Virus record (IMG/VR): IMGVR_UViG_3300021478_000794 | Coordinates: 1-64,000 of that record | Strand: one strand, 5' to 3' | DNA: 64,000 nt | DNA from: a virus | Shown here: piece by piece, positions 41,905 to 51,111 of the stretch | How positions within the stretch are numbered: the stretch's first letter is position 1 | How the letters are laid out: each line of letters starts with the position of its first letter | Translations under genes and position numbers: made by a program | Notes under the pieces: model-generated | The model's database searches: none | Seen by the model: the letters and a program-made list of their open reading frames with translations, nothing else | Told to the model about the DNA's origin: nothing

Positions 41905-44900
41905 CTACTCTTTCTTCTTAGAACCGTCGTTCCAATCCCAGAACGCTTCTACCTCGACGAATAAATCCTCTTTTGCCCCGTTCTCGACCGATTCGACGAG
42001 AAGCTTCCCATCCCGGTACGGGTACGATACCCCCCAGCTCGGCCCGATCTCGACGTCCGTCTCGAACGGAACCTTAATCCAGCTCGTATCGAATTCCGGG
42101 AGTAACTCGGCGAAGTTCTCCTTAACCGAAGAAAGCCGGGTCCGGGCGAGTTCGGCGACCTCTTTCGCCTCTTCGAGCGGCGTATCGAAAAGGAGGGAAT
42201 CGTGGACCGCCGCGAAGCTTAAGCTCCGGAGCGACCGTTTCGCGAACTCGGCGTGGATCGCGGCGAGGGCGACGATCGTTATATCGCTCGCGGCGCTCTG
42301 GACCGGGAAATTCTGGGCCTGACGCTTGGCCTCGTTCTGATCCGAGACGTCGCCGGAGTTAATACTCGCCGATAACCGCCGGATCCGCCCGAACGGGGAC
42401 GGGTAATAGCCCTTCTTCGTTAGAAAGGCATGCACCTCATCCGTCCATTTCTTTAAATCCGGGTAGGCGACGTAAAACTTCTTTAAAAGATTTTCCGCGA
42501 CGTCGGCCCGGATCGCGTCCACCATTTCCTCGATCGCGCCGTAAGCGTACGGATCTTTTAGATTGAGCTTTAGTTCGTCCGCCGTTAGCTCGTAAATTTC
42601 CGACGGCGTATAGCCTCCGGCGACGAGGAGTTCCGCCCCCTCCTTCTTACAGGTAATAACGAGCCCTTGGGCTCCGGAACCGTAAATAATTCCGAAGTTA
42701 AACCGTTTCGCGAGCGCCCGCATCTCCCGTTTTACCTTCGGCTCCGTACTCTCGGTAAACCGCTCCCCGAAAAGGAGAACGCTCGTTATCTTATGGAGAT
42801 CTTCGCCTCGGAGATACGCCTCGATCATCTTCTTTTCGTTCGCTAAGGAGGCGACGACCCGTAGCTCGGCCTGACTCATGTCGGCCTGAACGATTAGGCC
42901 CCGCTCGAACCGGGAGACGTACATATTCTTTACCTTCCCTTTCCGGGGAAAAGTCTGAAGCCTCTGGGCCCGGGTCCGTCCGGTAACCGTCCGTCCGGTC
43001 TCGATTTCGAGATGACTAAAGCCGTACCGGTCGAGTTCGTTCGTATCCGCGCCCCGGTCGAGTTCCCGGAAGGCTTTAATGAGCGGCTTAAAATAGCCGG
43101 AGTATTCCTTAACGATATCCTTATAGGTAAAGAAATCGGTGAGGGTGGGGTGGAGACCGATGAGCTGCGGCCGGGCTTCCTTCGAGAGGGAAGGAGCCCC
43201 GGTCTTCTCGGAGCGATAGTTTACCGGGAGCTTAAGATGGGTAAAAAAGAACTCGCCCATCTCCCCGCCCCCGTGGGTATTAAAGTTCGGCTTATAACCG
43301 GTCCCGGCGTTCGCCTTATAGTAAAGTTCCTCCTCCTCGTCGGCCTGGTACTCCTCGTCCTTAAGCCAGGGCTTCCATTTTTCGAGGTCGTCCTTCGCCG
43401 GATCGAGCGCCTCGTACCGGTCGGTATAGACGGCGTTAAAGACCGCTTTTACGAACTCGTTATCCTCGTACGGCGTCCCGTCCGCTAACCGGATCTCGCC
43501 CTCCTCGGTTAAAGTTCCGAGATTCGCTTTTAAGAGCTTTACGAACCGGGAGATCGCGCTCCGGACGTCCGGGGAAGCCGGAAAAAGCCGGACGAATTCC
43601 CGGTTTAGGTTCTTCGGCTGAAACATGAGTTCCCGGGCCTCTTTCCCGGCCTTCTCCCGCCGCTTAAGCTTAATAAAATCGATAATCGCCGGAGCCGACA
43701 TTAGCTTATTGACCGCTTCCCGGAGAGCGATCTCGTGGTTCCGGCCCTCCCGGAAGCAAATTTCCCGGTCGACCTTTTGCCCGTTGAAGGCCATCTCCTC
43801 TAGCGCTTGCCCCTGAACCGACATTAGCCGGAACGCGATCTCTAGGAACGGTCCCCGGGGATCGGCCTTTAACTTCGCGATTAAAGCGTTCCGGATCCGG
43901 AAGTTAGCGATCGCGTCGTAAGCGTTATAAGGACCAAGAATAGCTAACGGGATCCGGGCGTACTCGCTCGCTTTAATCTTATTCTCCCGCTTATAATCCT
44001 CTAGGGTATCGTCGTAACAGTGGAGGTCGGTATAAAGGTTGCAGAGTTCCTTTAACCCCTGCGGGCCGGTCTCGTCGTTTACATAGGCGAGATACATGGT
44101 CTCCTGCCGGAGGCCGGGAAGCGGCTTCTTCCCCATCCCTAACCAAGGGTCGAACCGCGAGACGAGATTATCGAAAAGGAGGTTATGCCCTAAGGTTACC
44201 TTCCGCTCTTTCCGGAGAAGCCGCCCGATTAGGGCGGAAAGGGCGACTCGTTCGTTATGGGAAAAGAGGACCCCGACCCGGTGCCAGGTGGGGATACAGT
44301 ACCCATGCTCCGGGTCCCGGGCGACCCCGAAGCTTAAGGTAATCGATTCGCGATGGAGGGCCGGGGTAATCGAGGTCGTCTCCCAGTCGTAACTTAGTTC
44401 CGTTAAGTTAGGATCGTCGATTAGTTCGGTTAGGAAATTCCGGGCCCGGTCGAAGGAGTCGAAGACGGTAATTTCCGCGTCGACGACGGTAATCTTCTTC
44501 CCGAGCGATCCGGCGAGCTTTTTAACCCGTTCCGCCCATCCGGTTATCTCCCGGACGTTCGTTAGAAGGATTGCGGGATGGAGGTCGGTACTAACGACCG
44601 CTTTCGGGACCGTCTCGCTTAATCGCCGTAATTCCGGATCTAAGTTCCCGGCGGCGAGCGCCCGGGCGAGGATCGTCGGAAAGATATAGTCGAGGGTCGC
44701 GCCCGCCGAGGCTCCGGCGCTCGCCCGCCCGAGAAGCGGCCCGGTCGCCCCGTTCCCGAGGAGGAGGATATGTTCCGGACGGAGGAGGGTAACGAGTTCG
44801 GCGAACCGGGCGGCGTAAAAGAAGCTCTCCTCTTCCGTCGGCGGAATAATCTTATTATCCGGCCCGTAGCGGGGAGCGGTATTGAGATGGTAGAAGAAGA

Positions 44901-45273
44901 CTTCCCCGGGATCGGTAACCTCCCGGATCTCGGCGACCCGGGTCCGGTCGGCCCGGGAAAGCTTATCGTAGGTCTCTAGAAAATTCCCGGTCGCGATCCC
45001 GGCCTCCCGGAGGACCATCTCGGTTAGCCGCCCGGCGTCGGAAGCGAACCCGAAGTTCGCGGTTAACTCGAAGTTCGTCGGCGCTTCCGTTACGACGATT
45101 AACCGGGGCCCGGTCGCGTTCCCCCGCCAGGCGAAATCCGGGACGCAGCTTAGGTCCGTTCCTTCGAGAACGAGGTTTCTAAGAGGCGATTCCGCTTCCG
45201 GACGGCGTTTCCTCGGCGCTAAAGGCGGCCTTAGAAAGGTCGCCGTCGTTACTAACGTTGTTTTTGGTATCAT
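41905..45273 (-). CDS. Family A DNA polymerase with N-terminal UDG-like domain
   Basis: 1122 residues. Residues 35-250 look like a family 4 uracil-DNA glycosylase: VVTEAPTNFE at 61-69, FFYHLNTAPRYGP, HILLLGNGATGPLLG, and TDLHPAIL at 229-236. A 3'-5' exonuclease follows (SYDWETTS, Asp296/Glu298). The polymerase domain has motif A QADMSQAELRV near 795, motif B-like RFNFGIIYGSGAQG and motif C VHDSLLFD near 1022. SPO1-type phages with hydroxymethyluracil DNA have the same UDG-polymerase layout. The main replicase of this phage. The first 95 bases overlap the upstream gene; the true start may be downstream. Confidence 0.9.
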   Translation of the reverse strand: MIPKTTLVTTATFLRPPLAPRKRRPEAESPLRNLVLEGTDLSCVPDFAWRGNATGPRLIVVTEAPTNFELTANFGFASDAGRLTEMVLREAGIATGNFLETYDKLSRADRTRVAEIREVTDPGEVFFYHLNTAPRYGPDNKIIPPTEEESFFYAARFAELVTLLRPEHILLLGNGATGPLLGRASAGASAGATLDYIFPTILARALAAGNLDPELRRLSETVPKAVVSTDLHPAILLTNVREITGWAERVKKLAGSLGKKITVVDAEITVFDSFDRARNFLTELIDDPNLTELSYDWETTSITPALHRESITLSFGVARDPEHGYCIPTWHRVGVLFSHNERVALSALIGRLLRKERKVTLGHNLLFDNLVSRFDPWLGMGKKPLPGLRQETMYLAYVNDETGPQGLKELCNLYTDLHCYDDTLEDYKRENKIKASEYARIPLAILGPYNAYDAIANFRIRNALIAKLKADPRGPFLEIAFRLMSVQGQALEEMAFNGQKVDREICFREGRNHEIALREAVNKLMSAPAIIDFIKLKRREKAGKEARELMFQPKNLNREFVRLFPASPDVRSAISRFVKLLKANLGTLTEEGEIRLADGTPYEDNEFVKAVFNAVYTDRYEALDPAKDDLEKWKPWLKDEEYQADEEEELYYKANAGTGYKPNFNTHGGGEMGEFFFTHLKLPVNYRSEKTGAPSLSKEARPQLIGLHPTLTDFFTYKDIVKEYSGYFKPLIKAFRELDRGADTNELDRYGFSHLEIETGRTVTGRTRAQRLQTFPRKGKVKNMYVSRFERGLIVQADMSQAELRVVASLANEKKMIEAYLRGEDLHKITSVLLFGERFTESTEPKVKREMRALAKRFNFGIIYGSGAQGLVITCKKEGAELLVAGGYTPSEIYELTADELKLNLKDPYAYGAIEEMVDAIRADVAENLLKKFYVAYPDLKKWTDEVHAFLTKKGYYPSPFGRIRRLSASINSGDVSDQNEAKRQAQNFPVQSAASDITIVALAAIHAEFAKRSLRSLSFAAVHDSLLFDTPLEEAKEVAELARTRLSSVKENFAELLPEFDTSWIKVPFETDVEIGPSWGVSYPYRDGKLLVESVENGAKEDLFVEVEAFWDWNDGSKKKE

Positions 45274-45733
45274 ATTTCGGACTCCGGCGGAACGTATCGA
45301 CGAAGCGGGTTAAATCCTCCTCGAACCACTTCTTAAAGAGAACGGGATACTTTTCCGTAACCCAGCTCGATAAATATAACCCGCAGTAGACCAGTAGATC
45401 CCCCGCCCCGTCGATCCTCGGCCCGGGATCGTTATGACCGTGGTTCTCCATATCTTCGAACGACTTCGAGAGCCGGTCGTATTTCCGGTCGATATTGGCG
45501 GCGATCCCCCGGATCTCCCCCCGTTTCCGCCAGGAGTCCCCGTACCCGACCCCTTTACAAAAGGTCTGAACGTAAAGGTAAAAAAGAAGTTTCCCGAACT
45601 CGAACGACTTAAAACCGAGCGAGGCGTCGGTAACGTGGTCCGGGACCTCGATCTCGTCCGCGAGTTCGAGCTTCTCCGGCCCGTCGGTCCGTCCCTCCCA
45701 ATTTACCGTTAACCGGAAACTAATTTTTTTCAT
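45179..45733 (-). CDS. DUF1599 (nucleotide modification associated domain)-like protein
   Basis: 184 residues. The segment KGVGYGDSWRKRGEIRGIAA, then NIDRKYDRLSKSFEDM and later RIDGAGDLLVYCGLYLSSWV follows the pattern of DUF1599/Nmad1 (all-helical, MazG-like), which is found with base-modification genes in phages. Probably acts on a dNTP or modified nucleotide. It overlaps the polymerase start by 95 bases. Assigned from the pattern, without a search. Confidence 0.6.
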   Translation of the reverse strand: MKKISFRLTVNWEGRTDGPEKLELADEIEVPDHVTDASLGFKSFEFGKLLFYLYVQTFCKGVGYGDSWRKRGEIRGIAANIDRKYDRLSKSFEDMENHGHNDPGPRIDGAGDLLVYCGLYLSSWVTEKYPVLFKKWFEEDLTRFVDTFRRSPKYDTKNNVSNDGDLSKAAFSAEETPSGSGIAS

Positions 45734-46169
45734 CCCGTATTTTCTCCATGATATCCTTCGTTTTTCCGTAAACCGCTAACTCCTGTAAATGAGAATAGAG
45801 AGAACCCCAATCCTCATAAACGAGAACCCCCTCTAAACTATGAAAAACGTTCTCTAGCGCGGTCCCGAACTTTCCGACGACGTAGCAAACCTTCCCCCGT
45901 TCGTAGGCCATACCAAACTCGGTATGCCGCGATCCCCGGGGATAATCGACCTCCTTCGGTTCGGCGAAATTAATCACAATATCCGCTCCGAGTAAATCGA
46001 GCCGATCCATAGTAGCGAACGTTTTCGTCTCGCTCGGGCTCCCGACGATATCCCGCTCCCCGAAAACCCAGGTACTAGCGATTTCGAAGCCTAGGGCCTG
46101 TAAGGTGTGGGCGTATTTTTCGATATCCTCCCGCCGGGCGTACCGGGAGGCTAAGTAGACTTTTATCAT
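45720..46169 (-). CDS. Nucleoside 2-deoxyribosyltransferase-like protein
   Basis: 149 residues. VYLASRYARREDI at the start, GADIVINFAEP, and RGSRHTEFGMAYERGKVCYV with Glu in HTEFG as the likely catalytic residue; then a VFH segment as in this family. Family members cut or exchange bases on deoxynucleosides, or hydrolyse dNMPs (as DNPH1 does with hydroxymethyl-dUMP). In this context removal of unwanted dNMPs is plausible but unproven. Confidence 0.72.
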   Translation of the reverse strand: MIKVYLASRYARREDIEKYAHTLQALGFEIASTWVFGERDIVGSPSETKTFATMDRLDLLGADIVINFAEPKEVDYPRGSRHTEFGMAYERGKVCYVVGKFGTALENVFHSLEGVLVYEDWGSLYSHLQELAVYGKTKDIMEKIRDEKN

Positions 46170-46198
46170 TCTCCTCCTTAGAACGGGAAAGGAAGAGA

Positions 46199-48616
46199 TT
46201 AATTCGTCGTCGCCGCGATATAGTTTAGGTAATACCCTTCGACGGTTACCGGAGCCGCGAGAGTAACCGTAAAGCCGTAAGCGCTAATCGAGTCGTTCGC
46301 GACGCTCCACCCGATCGTCGGGTTTCCCGCCGGGACCGTAATCGAAGGGATAACGATCGGGACGGTCGTAAAATTCGGGTTAAAAGAGATCGCGAAGACG
46401 GTTATTCCGAGCGGGATCGGGAGAGCCGCCGCCTGGGTAACGTCGAGCGAGGTAATCGGAGTCGGGGTCGAGGCGTCTTCCGCCGCGTTAAGGGAAGCGA
46501 TAACGAAGTCGAGATGTTCGACCGAGAGAACCGGCTCCGGGATCGAGACCCGGACGGTATTCGCGGCGATGTAGCTGTAGGTCATCGGCAAATTCGCCGA
46601 AACGGTCGAAAGATGGAGGTTATCGAGCCCGGCGTCGGCGACGAAGGATAATACCGTCCAAGACCCAAAGTTCGGGTTAAAAATATCGATATAAGTCGTT
46701 CCCCCGGAGAGCCTAACGTAGAGCGTCGTATAGGAGATATTAAGCGCTTCCCGGAGGGCCCGGGGATTCGAGACGGAAAAGGAGGCCCCTTGGATAATCG
46801 TCGCTTCCGACGGATCCCCGAGGTAAAGGGGACCGAATCTATTCGCGATCTGATTAACGTAGGTAACGGAGCGGAGGCCGGGATCGCGGGTCGTTACCGT
46901 CTCGGTCGGGAACCGGCCTCCCGCCGAAATAAAGATATGGGCGTCGGCGGAAACGTTAAGACTCGGCGGGACGGAAGGGAAGAAGGGCTGGGAGAAGGGG
47001 CCGTGGGCGGTAAATTCGGAGTTCGAGACGTAAACGTACCGGTTCGGGGTCGTCCCGAGATCGGCGAAGGGGGCGTCGAGGATGCCCTGGCTCTTAACGC
47101 CCTGAATTAGGACCGGGGCCGGGATATCGTTCGCGAGCGGGCCCGCGATATTAACGTCCGGGTAGCGGGTCGCCGAGAGAAGGTTATTCGTAAAGAAGGG
47201 CTGGGATAAAAACGAGTGATCCCGGAGGACGGCCTGTCGGGTCGGGTTCCCGAGCGAGGCGAGGTTCGAGAGCCCGTAGGAGGTCCCGCCGATTACCGTC
47301 CCGCAGAAGACCCCCGCCGGGTTAACCGAATAGAAGAGGAGGTAGCTGAGGTTACAGTTAAAGAACTTCGCCGCGACCGCTCCCGAGGCGGTAAGAAGGG
47401 CGGAGTTATCGGAAACCGATAAGAGCGGGGAGATCGTCCGGACGTTAACGAACTCGGTCGCGGCGGTCGCCGCGACGACGTTAAGGAAGACGTCGCCGAC
47501 CGTATTAAAGAGCCGGAGCCCGTCGAGGGTTATCGTTATACTCGAAAGGGAGAGTTTTACGAAGGTCGAGTTCCGGAAATCGCCGGTAAAGGAGGCGTCG
47601 GTAAAGGGAGACGGATTTACGACGAGGGAGGCCGCGCTTTCGATCCGGTTCCAGTTTACCGTATTGTAGCGGGAATTATTTAAGAGCTTTAGCGGATAGA
47701 CGTTGAGCGGGACGGAGTTCCGGACGAGTAAGCCGTCGATCTCGGTAAAGGTAATCCCGCTACTAGAGTAGGAGCCGAAGAGGCTCGCGGTCCCGCCGCC
47801 GAGAAGGAGCGCGGAATCGCGGATCTTAATCCCGAGATAGTTTAATCCCTCGAAGATCGTCCCGGTCCCGGCGCTCGTTAAAATCGCCGAATCCTCGACG
47901 ACGGCGACCAGCGGGTTCGGGTTCGAATTCGGGTCGAAATAGACGAGCGGACGGTTATTAAGCCGGACTTCGCAGCGATCGAGGACGAACGGCGCGTTCG
48001 CGGGAGCGTGGAGATCGAGGAGCCCTTCCGTAATCGTCGCCGGAGCCCCGATATTCGAGATCGTACATTCCCGGAAAGTCGCCCCTTTCGGCATCGCCGT
48101 CCCCGCCGGGACCGAGAGGAGGGGAGCGTTATTCGAGATAAACTCGATCCCCTCGATTAACATTCCGCTCCCGGCGCACGCGGAAAAGACCGGCGAGCCC
48201 GCCGCTCCCGAGACGACGGAGCCCGCCGCCCCGTAAATATCGACGTAATCGGAGCAGAGTTCAATCGGCCCCGTTTCGACCGTATTCGCCCCGATAACGA
48301 GGACCGCAACCTTCGCCCCCGAACCCGGAGTCCCGAACCGGGAGTTCGCCGCGACGTACCCCTCGTTTAAGGTACTAAAAGGCGAATCGAGATACCCGGC
48401 GATACTACTCCCGGTCTCGTCGAGAAAGTAGGAAAGCTGTTGGCCGACGAAGACGACCCCGGCGTAGGAGCCCATTCCCAAGAGATCCTTTATCCGGGCT
48501 AACTCGAAGGCCGAGGTCGGATCGCTCGCTTTCTTAAGCGGAACGTCCGGAGTTAGATACGAGTTCGCCGGATTAAAAGTAACGCTAATGCGTTTATCAC
48601 CAGGGAGCAACGGCAT
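46199..48616 (-). CDS. Large beta-rich virion fibre/tailspike protein
   Basis: 805 residues. A helical N-terminal adaptor (1-60) is followed by hundreds of residues of short strands and turns typical of a right-handed beta-helix (YVDIYGAAGSVVSG, LIEGIEFISNNAPLL, VEDSAILTSAGT, LDGLRLFNTVGDVF), and a compact C-terminal part. Likely a tail fibre or spike that touches the host surface. No catalytic motif recognised. Confidence 0.6.
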   Translation of the reverse strand: MPLLPGDKRISVTFNPANSYLTPDVPLKKASDPTSAFELARIKDLLGMGSYAGVVFVGQQLSYFLDETGSSIAGYLDSPFSTLNEGYVAANSRFGTPGSGAKVAVLVIGANTVETGPIELCSDYVDIYGAAGSVVSGAAGSPVFSACAGSGMLIEGIEFISNNAPLLSVPAGTAMPKGATFRECTISNIGAPATITEGLLDLHAPANAPFVLDRCEVRLNNRPLVYFDPNSNPNPLVAVVEDSAILTSAGTGTIFEGLNYLGIKIRDSALLLGGGTASLFGSYSSSGITFTEIDGLLVRNSVPLNVYPLKLLNNSRYNTVNWNRIESAASLVVNPSPFTDASFTGDFRNSTFVKLSLSSITITLDGLRLFNTVGDVFLNVVAATAATEFVNVRTISPLLSVSDNSALLTASGAVAAKFFNCNLSYLLFYSVNPAGVFCGTVIGGTSYGLSNLASLGNPTRQAVLRDHSFLSQPFFTNNLLSATRYPDVNIAGPLANDIPAPVLIQGVKSQGILDAPFADLGTTPNRYVYVSNSEFTAHGPFSQPFFPSVPPSLNVSADAHIFISAGGRFPTETVTTRDPGLRSVTYVNQIANRFGPLYLGDPSEATIIQGASFSVSNPRALREALNISYTTLYVRLSGGTTYIDIFNPNFGSWTVLSFVADAGLDNLHLSTVSANLPMTYSYIAANTVRVSIPEPVLSVEHLDFVIASLNAAEDASTPTPITSLDVTQAAALPIPLGITVFAISFNPNFTTVPIVIPSITVPAGNPTIGWSVANDSISAYGFTVTLAAPVTVEGYYLNYIAATTN

Positions 48617-48632
48617 ACGGTTTAGGCGTTAA

Positions 48633-49160
48633 TTACGATTCGGAGAGGCGACGGTTTAATTTCCGAACGAGCGCCGCTTCGTCCCATCCGCTCATCGTAT
48701 GCATCGTTTCGACTTCCGGGACCTCCACCCAAAACTCCCCCAGTTGAGCGTTTTCCGGATCGTCCTTATTTTCCTCGTAATCGTTCATAACCGCCCAGGT
48801 CATATCCTCGATGAACCAGGCGGCAATTAACGAGCCGATATCGGCGAGCTGCTTAATACTATCCGCGCCGGGAAAACTCGCGACGAGATGGAGGACGTTC
48901 GGCTCCTGGCGCGGGATCTTTTTCGTCGAAAAACTCCCGGCGTTCGGGTCGGGAAGCGAGATCGTCTCCCGGGCGAACTCGTCCGCCGCCGCCCAAAGCT
49001 CCTTCCCGAAGCGCTGGTAGAGGCGGTAGAGTTCCTTATTATTCTTAATTCCGGGAATCTTGCACGCCAGGACGTTCCCGTTATTTTTCTTAATAAATTC
49101 GAACGTTTTTAAATTGAACCGGTACGCCCGGGCGATTTTTAGAGCGAGATCGACGTCCAT
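48633..49160 (-). CDS. Protein with ETMHTMSGWD tag near the C-terminus
   Basis: 175 residues. Helical body (RLYQRFGKELWAAADEFA and LVASFPGADSIKQLADIGSL). VETMHTMSGWDEA begins near residue 147 and is followed by a basic helix (LVRKLNRRLSES), so the tag is not strictly terminal here. It sits between the fibre gene and a structural-type gene, all on the minus strand. Confidence 0.62.
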   Translation of the reverse strand: MDVDLALKIARAYRFNLKTFEFIKKNNGNVLACKIPGIKNNKELYRLYQRFGKELWAAADEFARETISLPDPNAGSFSTKKIPRQEPNVLHLVASFPGADSIKQLADIGSLIAAWFIEDMTWAVMNDYEENKDDPENAQLGEFWVEVPEVETMHTMSGWDEAALVRKLNRRLSES

Positions 49161-49165
49161 AAGCT

Positions 49166-49786
49166 TTAAAAGGAAGAATCGGGAATGTAGCCGCGTAAGA
49201 TCGTCGGGTCGGCCTGGATCTTCCGGATCGTCTCGTTTTTCGCGTCGCCGAACCGGTAGATAACCGAGTCGATTGTAATATGGAGCGGGAGGCCGGTCTG
49301 GATGAAGACGTCTTCCGGGCGGACGTAGACGTCGAGGACCGTATAACGGAGTTCGAGGTAATCGAACTGATCCCCGATGGACGGGAAAAGGTCGTCCCGC
49401 TTTAGTTCGAGAAGTCCGACGCTCAACCGGATAAGCTGTTCGATTTCGAGACCCCGGGCGGTAAGCTGGTGCTTACGGCCTTCCGAATAGGACGGGTAAC
49501 CGATTAAATTTAGTTTCCGAGAAAATTCGAGCCCGCCGACCTGTTCGCCCCAGATCGCCGCGATTTCGGAAGCTTTCGACACGCCTTTTTCTCCGGCGAT
49601 AACTCCCGCCGAGTTCGCCGAGGTCGCCCGTTTATCTAGCTCGTAGTAGGGGAGCGAGGGACAGTGGACCCGGTAAAACTCGTCCCCATATTTCAAAAGA
49701 GTCGCGTAATCGGGCGAGATTTTAAGCGGGTCGAATTCTTCGAATTTAATCGGGTAAGCGGGATTCGAGTAAGCGCCGAACTTCAC
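49166..49786 (-). CDS. Putative virion structural protein
   Basis: 206 residues in the neck/fibre cluster, five bases upstream of the tagged gene. Contains YYELDKRATSANSAG, WGEQVGGLEFSRKLN and a beta-rich end (YTVLDVYVRPEDVFIQTG). No family recognised; place in the cluster suggests a head-completion or tail part. Confidence 0.45.
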   Translation of the reverse strand: MKFGAYSNPAYPIKFEEFDPLKISPDYATLLKYGDEFYRVHCPSLPYYELDKRATSANSAGVIAGEKGVSKASEIAAIWGEQVGGLEFSRKLNLIGYPSYSEGRKHQLTARGLEIEQLIRLSVGLLELKRDDLFPSIGDQFDYLELRYTVLDVYVRPEDVFIQTGLPLHITIDSVIYRFGDAKNETIRKIQADPTILRGYIPDSSF

Positions 49787-49884
49787 GTCCTAGAATTACG
49801 GGGCAACCTTTCCGATAGCTTTTAAAGAGAAAACCGCTATAACGACTACCTTTGACCCATGAAATGAAATGAAAATCCCAAATA

Positions 49885-51111
49885 ATGAAAAACCCTAAAT
49901 TCTTACTTCTAACCGCAACCTCTCTCTTAACGCTTACTTCTCTCGTTCTCCCGGCCCGGGCGGGGAACTATTACGTCGCGACGAACGGTAACGATTCGTC
50001 CGGCGGTACCTCCTCGTCGTCCCCTTTCCGGACGATCGGGAAAGCCGCCTCGATCGCCTCTTCCGGGGATACCGTTAACGTCGCCGGAGGCTCGTATAAT
50101 GAAACCGTAACGCTCGGGAAAAGCGGGACGAGCGACGCTCCGATTACCTTCCAAGGGTCCGACTCGACCGTTCTCGTCGGGAATTTATCCGTCGCCGGTA
50201 ATAACCTCGTCGTTAACGGCTTTACCGTCTCTCCTCCTTCGGCGGGCCGGTTCGCGGCGATCTACATTCCGGGAACGAATAATCAAGTCGTCAACTGTAC
50301 GGTCGTAAACTATGGAGCCGCCGCGAGCGACCAGGCCACGGCTATTTCCATAGACGGTTCGTTTAATCTCGTAAGCGGAGCCCTCATCCACGACCTTAAC
50401 GATATCGACGTTTTCCATCTCTTCGGCCACGACAATACCCTCTACAATTGTACCGTCTATAATATCCGCCTCCTCAACTACAACGCCAATCATACGGACA
50501 TATTCCAGACTTGGGATATCGGGAGCGCGAGCTATAATATCGTCGTCGATAGCTGCACGGTAACCAATTGTCAGTGCCAGCTCGGGAATACCGAGACCAC
50601 CTCCGCCGGGCGGATCCACGATTGGACCTTCCGGAATAACGTCTTCTCGAACATTAGTTACGCTCTCTATTCGGGAATTCCCGGGACCGTTTTTTACAAT
50701 AACCTTTTCGACCGGGTTGGGACCGTTTTCGGTTACTCGGTAAGCTTATACGGAACCGCGCCCCGTTATAACTCCGACGGGGACGAGTTTATTAACAACG
50801 TCTTCCTAAATAACCGCGAGGATATCCATATCCACGATAGTAACGCCTCCGCGCCTAAAAACCAGAATAACCGCTTTAGCGCTCAAGGCGGAAACTACAA
50901 CTTCGTTAACGCCGCGAACGGCGATTACCATATCCGCCCGGGAAGCGTCCTAATCGGCGCGGGAGCGAATTTATCTTCCCTCTTTACTCAGGATAAAGAC
51001 GGAAATAATAACCCGTCGAGCGGGGCCTGGAATATTGGGCCGTACGACGGCGGCGGAACCGTCTCCTCCTTACATTGGGATCGCGCTCAAATCGCCTTGA
51101 ACACTAAGTAG
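49885..51111 (+). CDS. Secreted right-handed beta-helix protein (pectate-lyase-like fold)
   Basis: 408 residues. Sec signal peptide KNPKFLLLTATSLLTLTSLV with PARAG cleavage near residue 26, then a DUF1565-like opening NYYVATNGNDSSGGTSSSSP, and stacked beta-helix rungs (NNLVVNGFTV, NNQVVNCTVVN, YNIVVDSCTVTNC, WTFRNNVFSNI). This fold is common in polysaccharide lyases; DIFQTWD and NREDIHIHD are Asp/His-rich but I cannot assign catalysis. TG/CA are more frequent here than around, hinting at transfer. It stands alone on the plus strand and its 3' end overlaps the convergent gene by 42 bases. Exported by the host cell rather than packed in the virion, if the signal works. Confidence 0.7.
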   Translation: MKNPKFLLLTATSLLTLTSLVLPARAGNYYVATNGNDSSGGTSSSSPFRTIGKAASIASSGDTVNVAGGSYNETVTLGKSGTSDAPITFQGSDSTVLVGNLSVAGNNLVVNGFTVSPPSAGRFAAIYIPGTNNQVVNCTVVNYGAAASDQATAISIDGSFNLVSGALIHDLNDIDVFHLFGHDNTLYNCTVYNIRLLNYNANHTDIFQTWDIGSASYNIVVDSCTVTNCQCQLGNTETTSAGRIHDWTFRNNVFSNISYALYSGIPGTVFYNNLFDRVGTVFGYSVSLYGTAPRYNSDGDEFINNVFLNNREDIHIHDSNASAPKNQNNRFSAQGGNYNFVNAANGDYHIRPGSVLIGAGANLSSLFTQDKDGNNNPSSGAWNIGPYDGGGTVSSLHWDRAQIALNTK

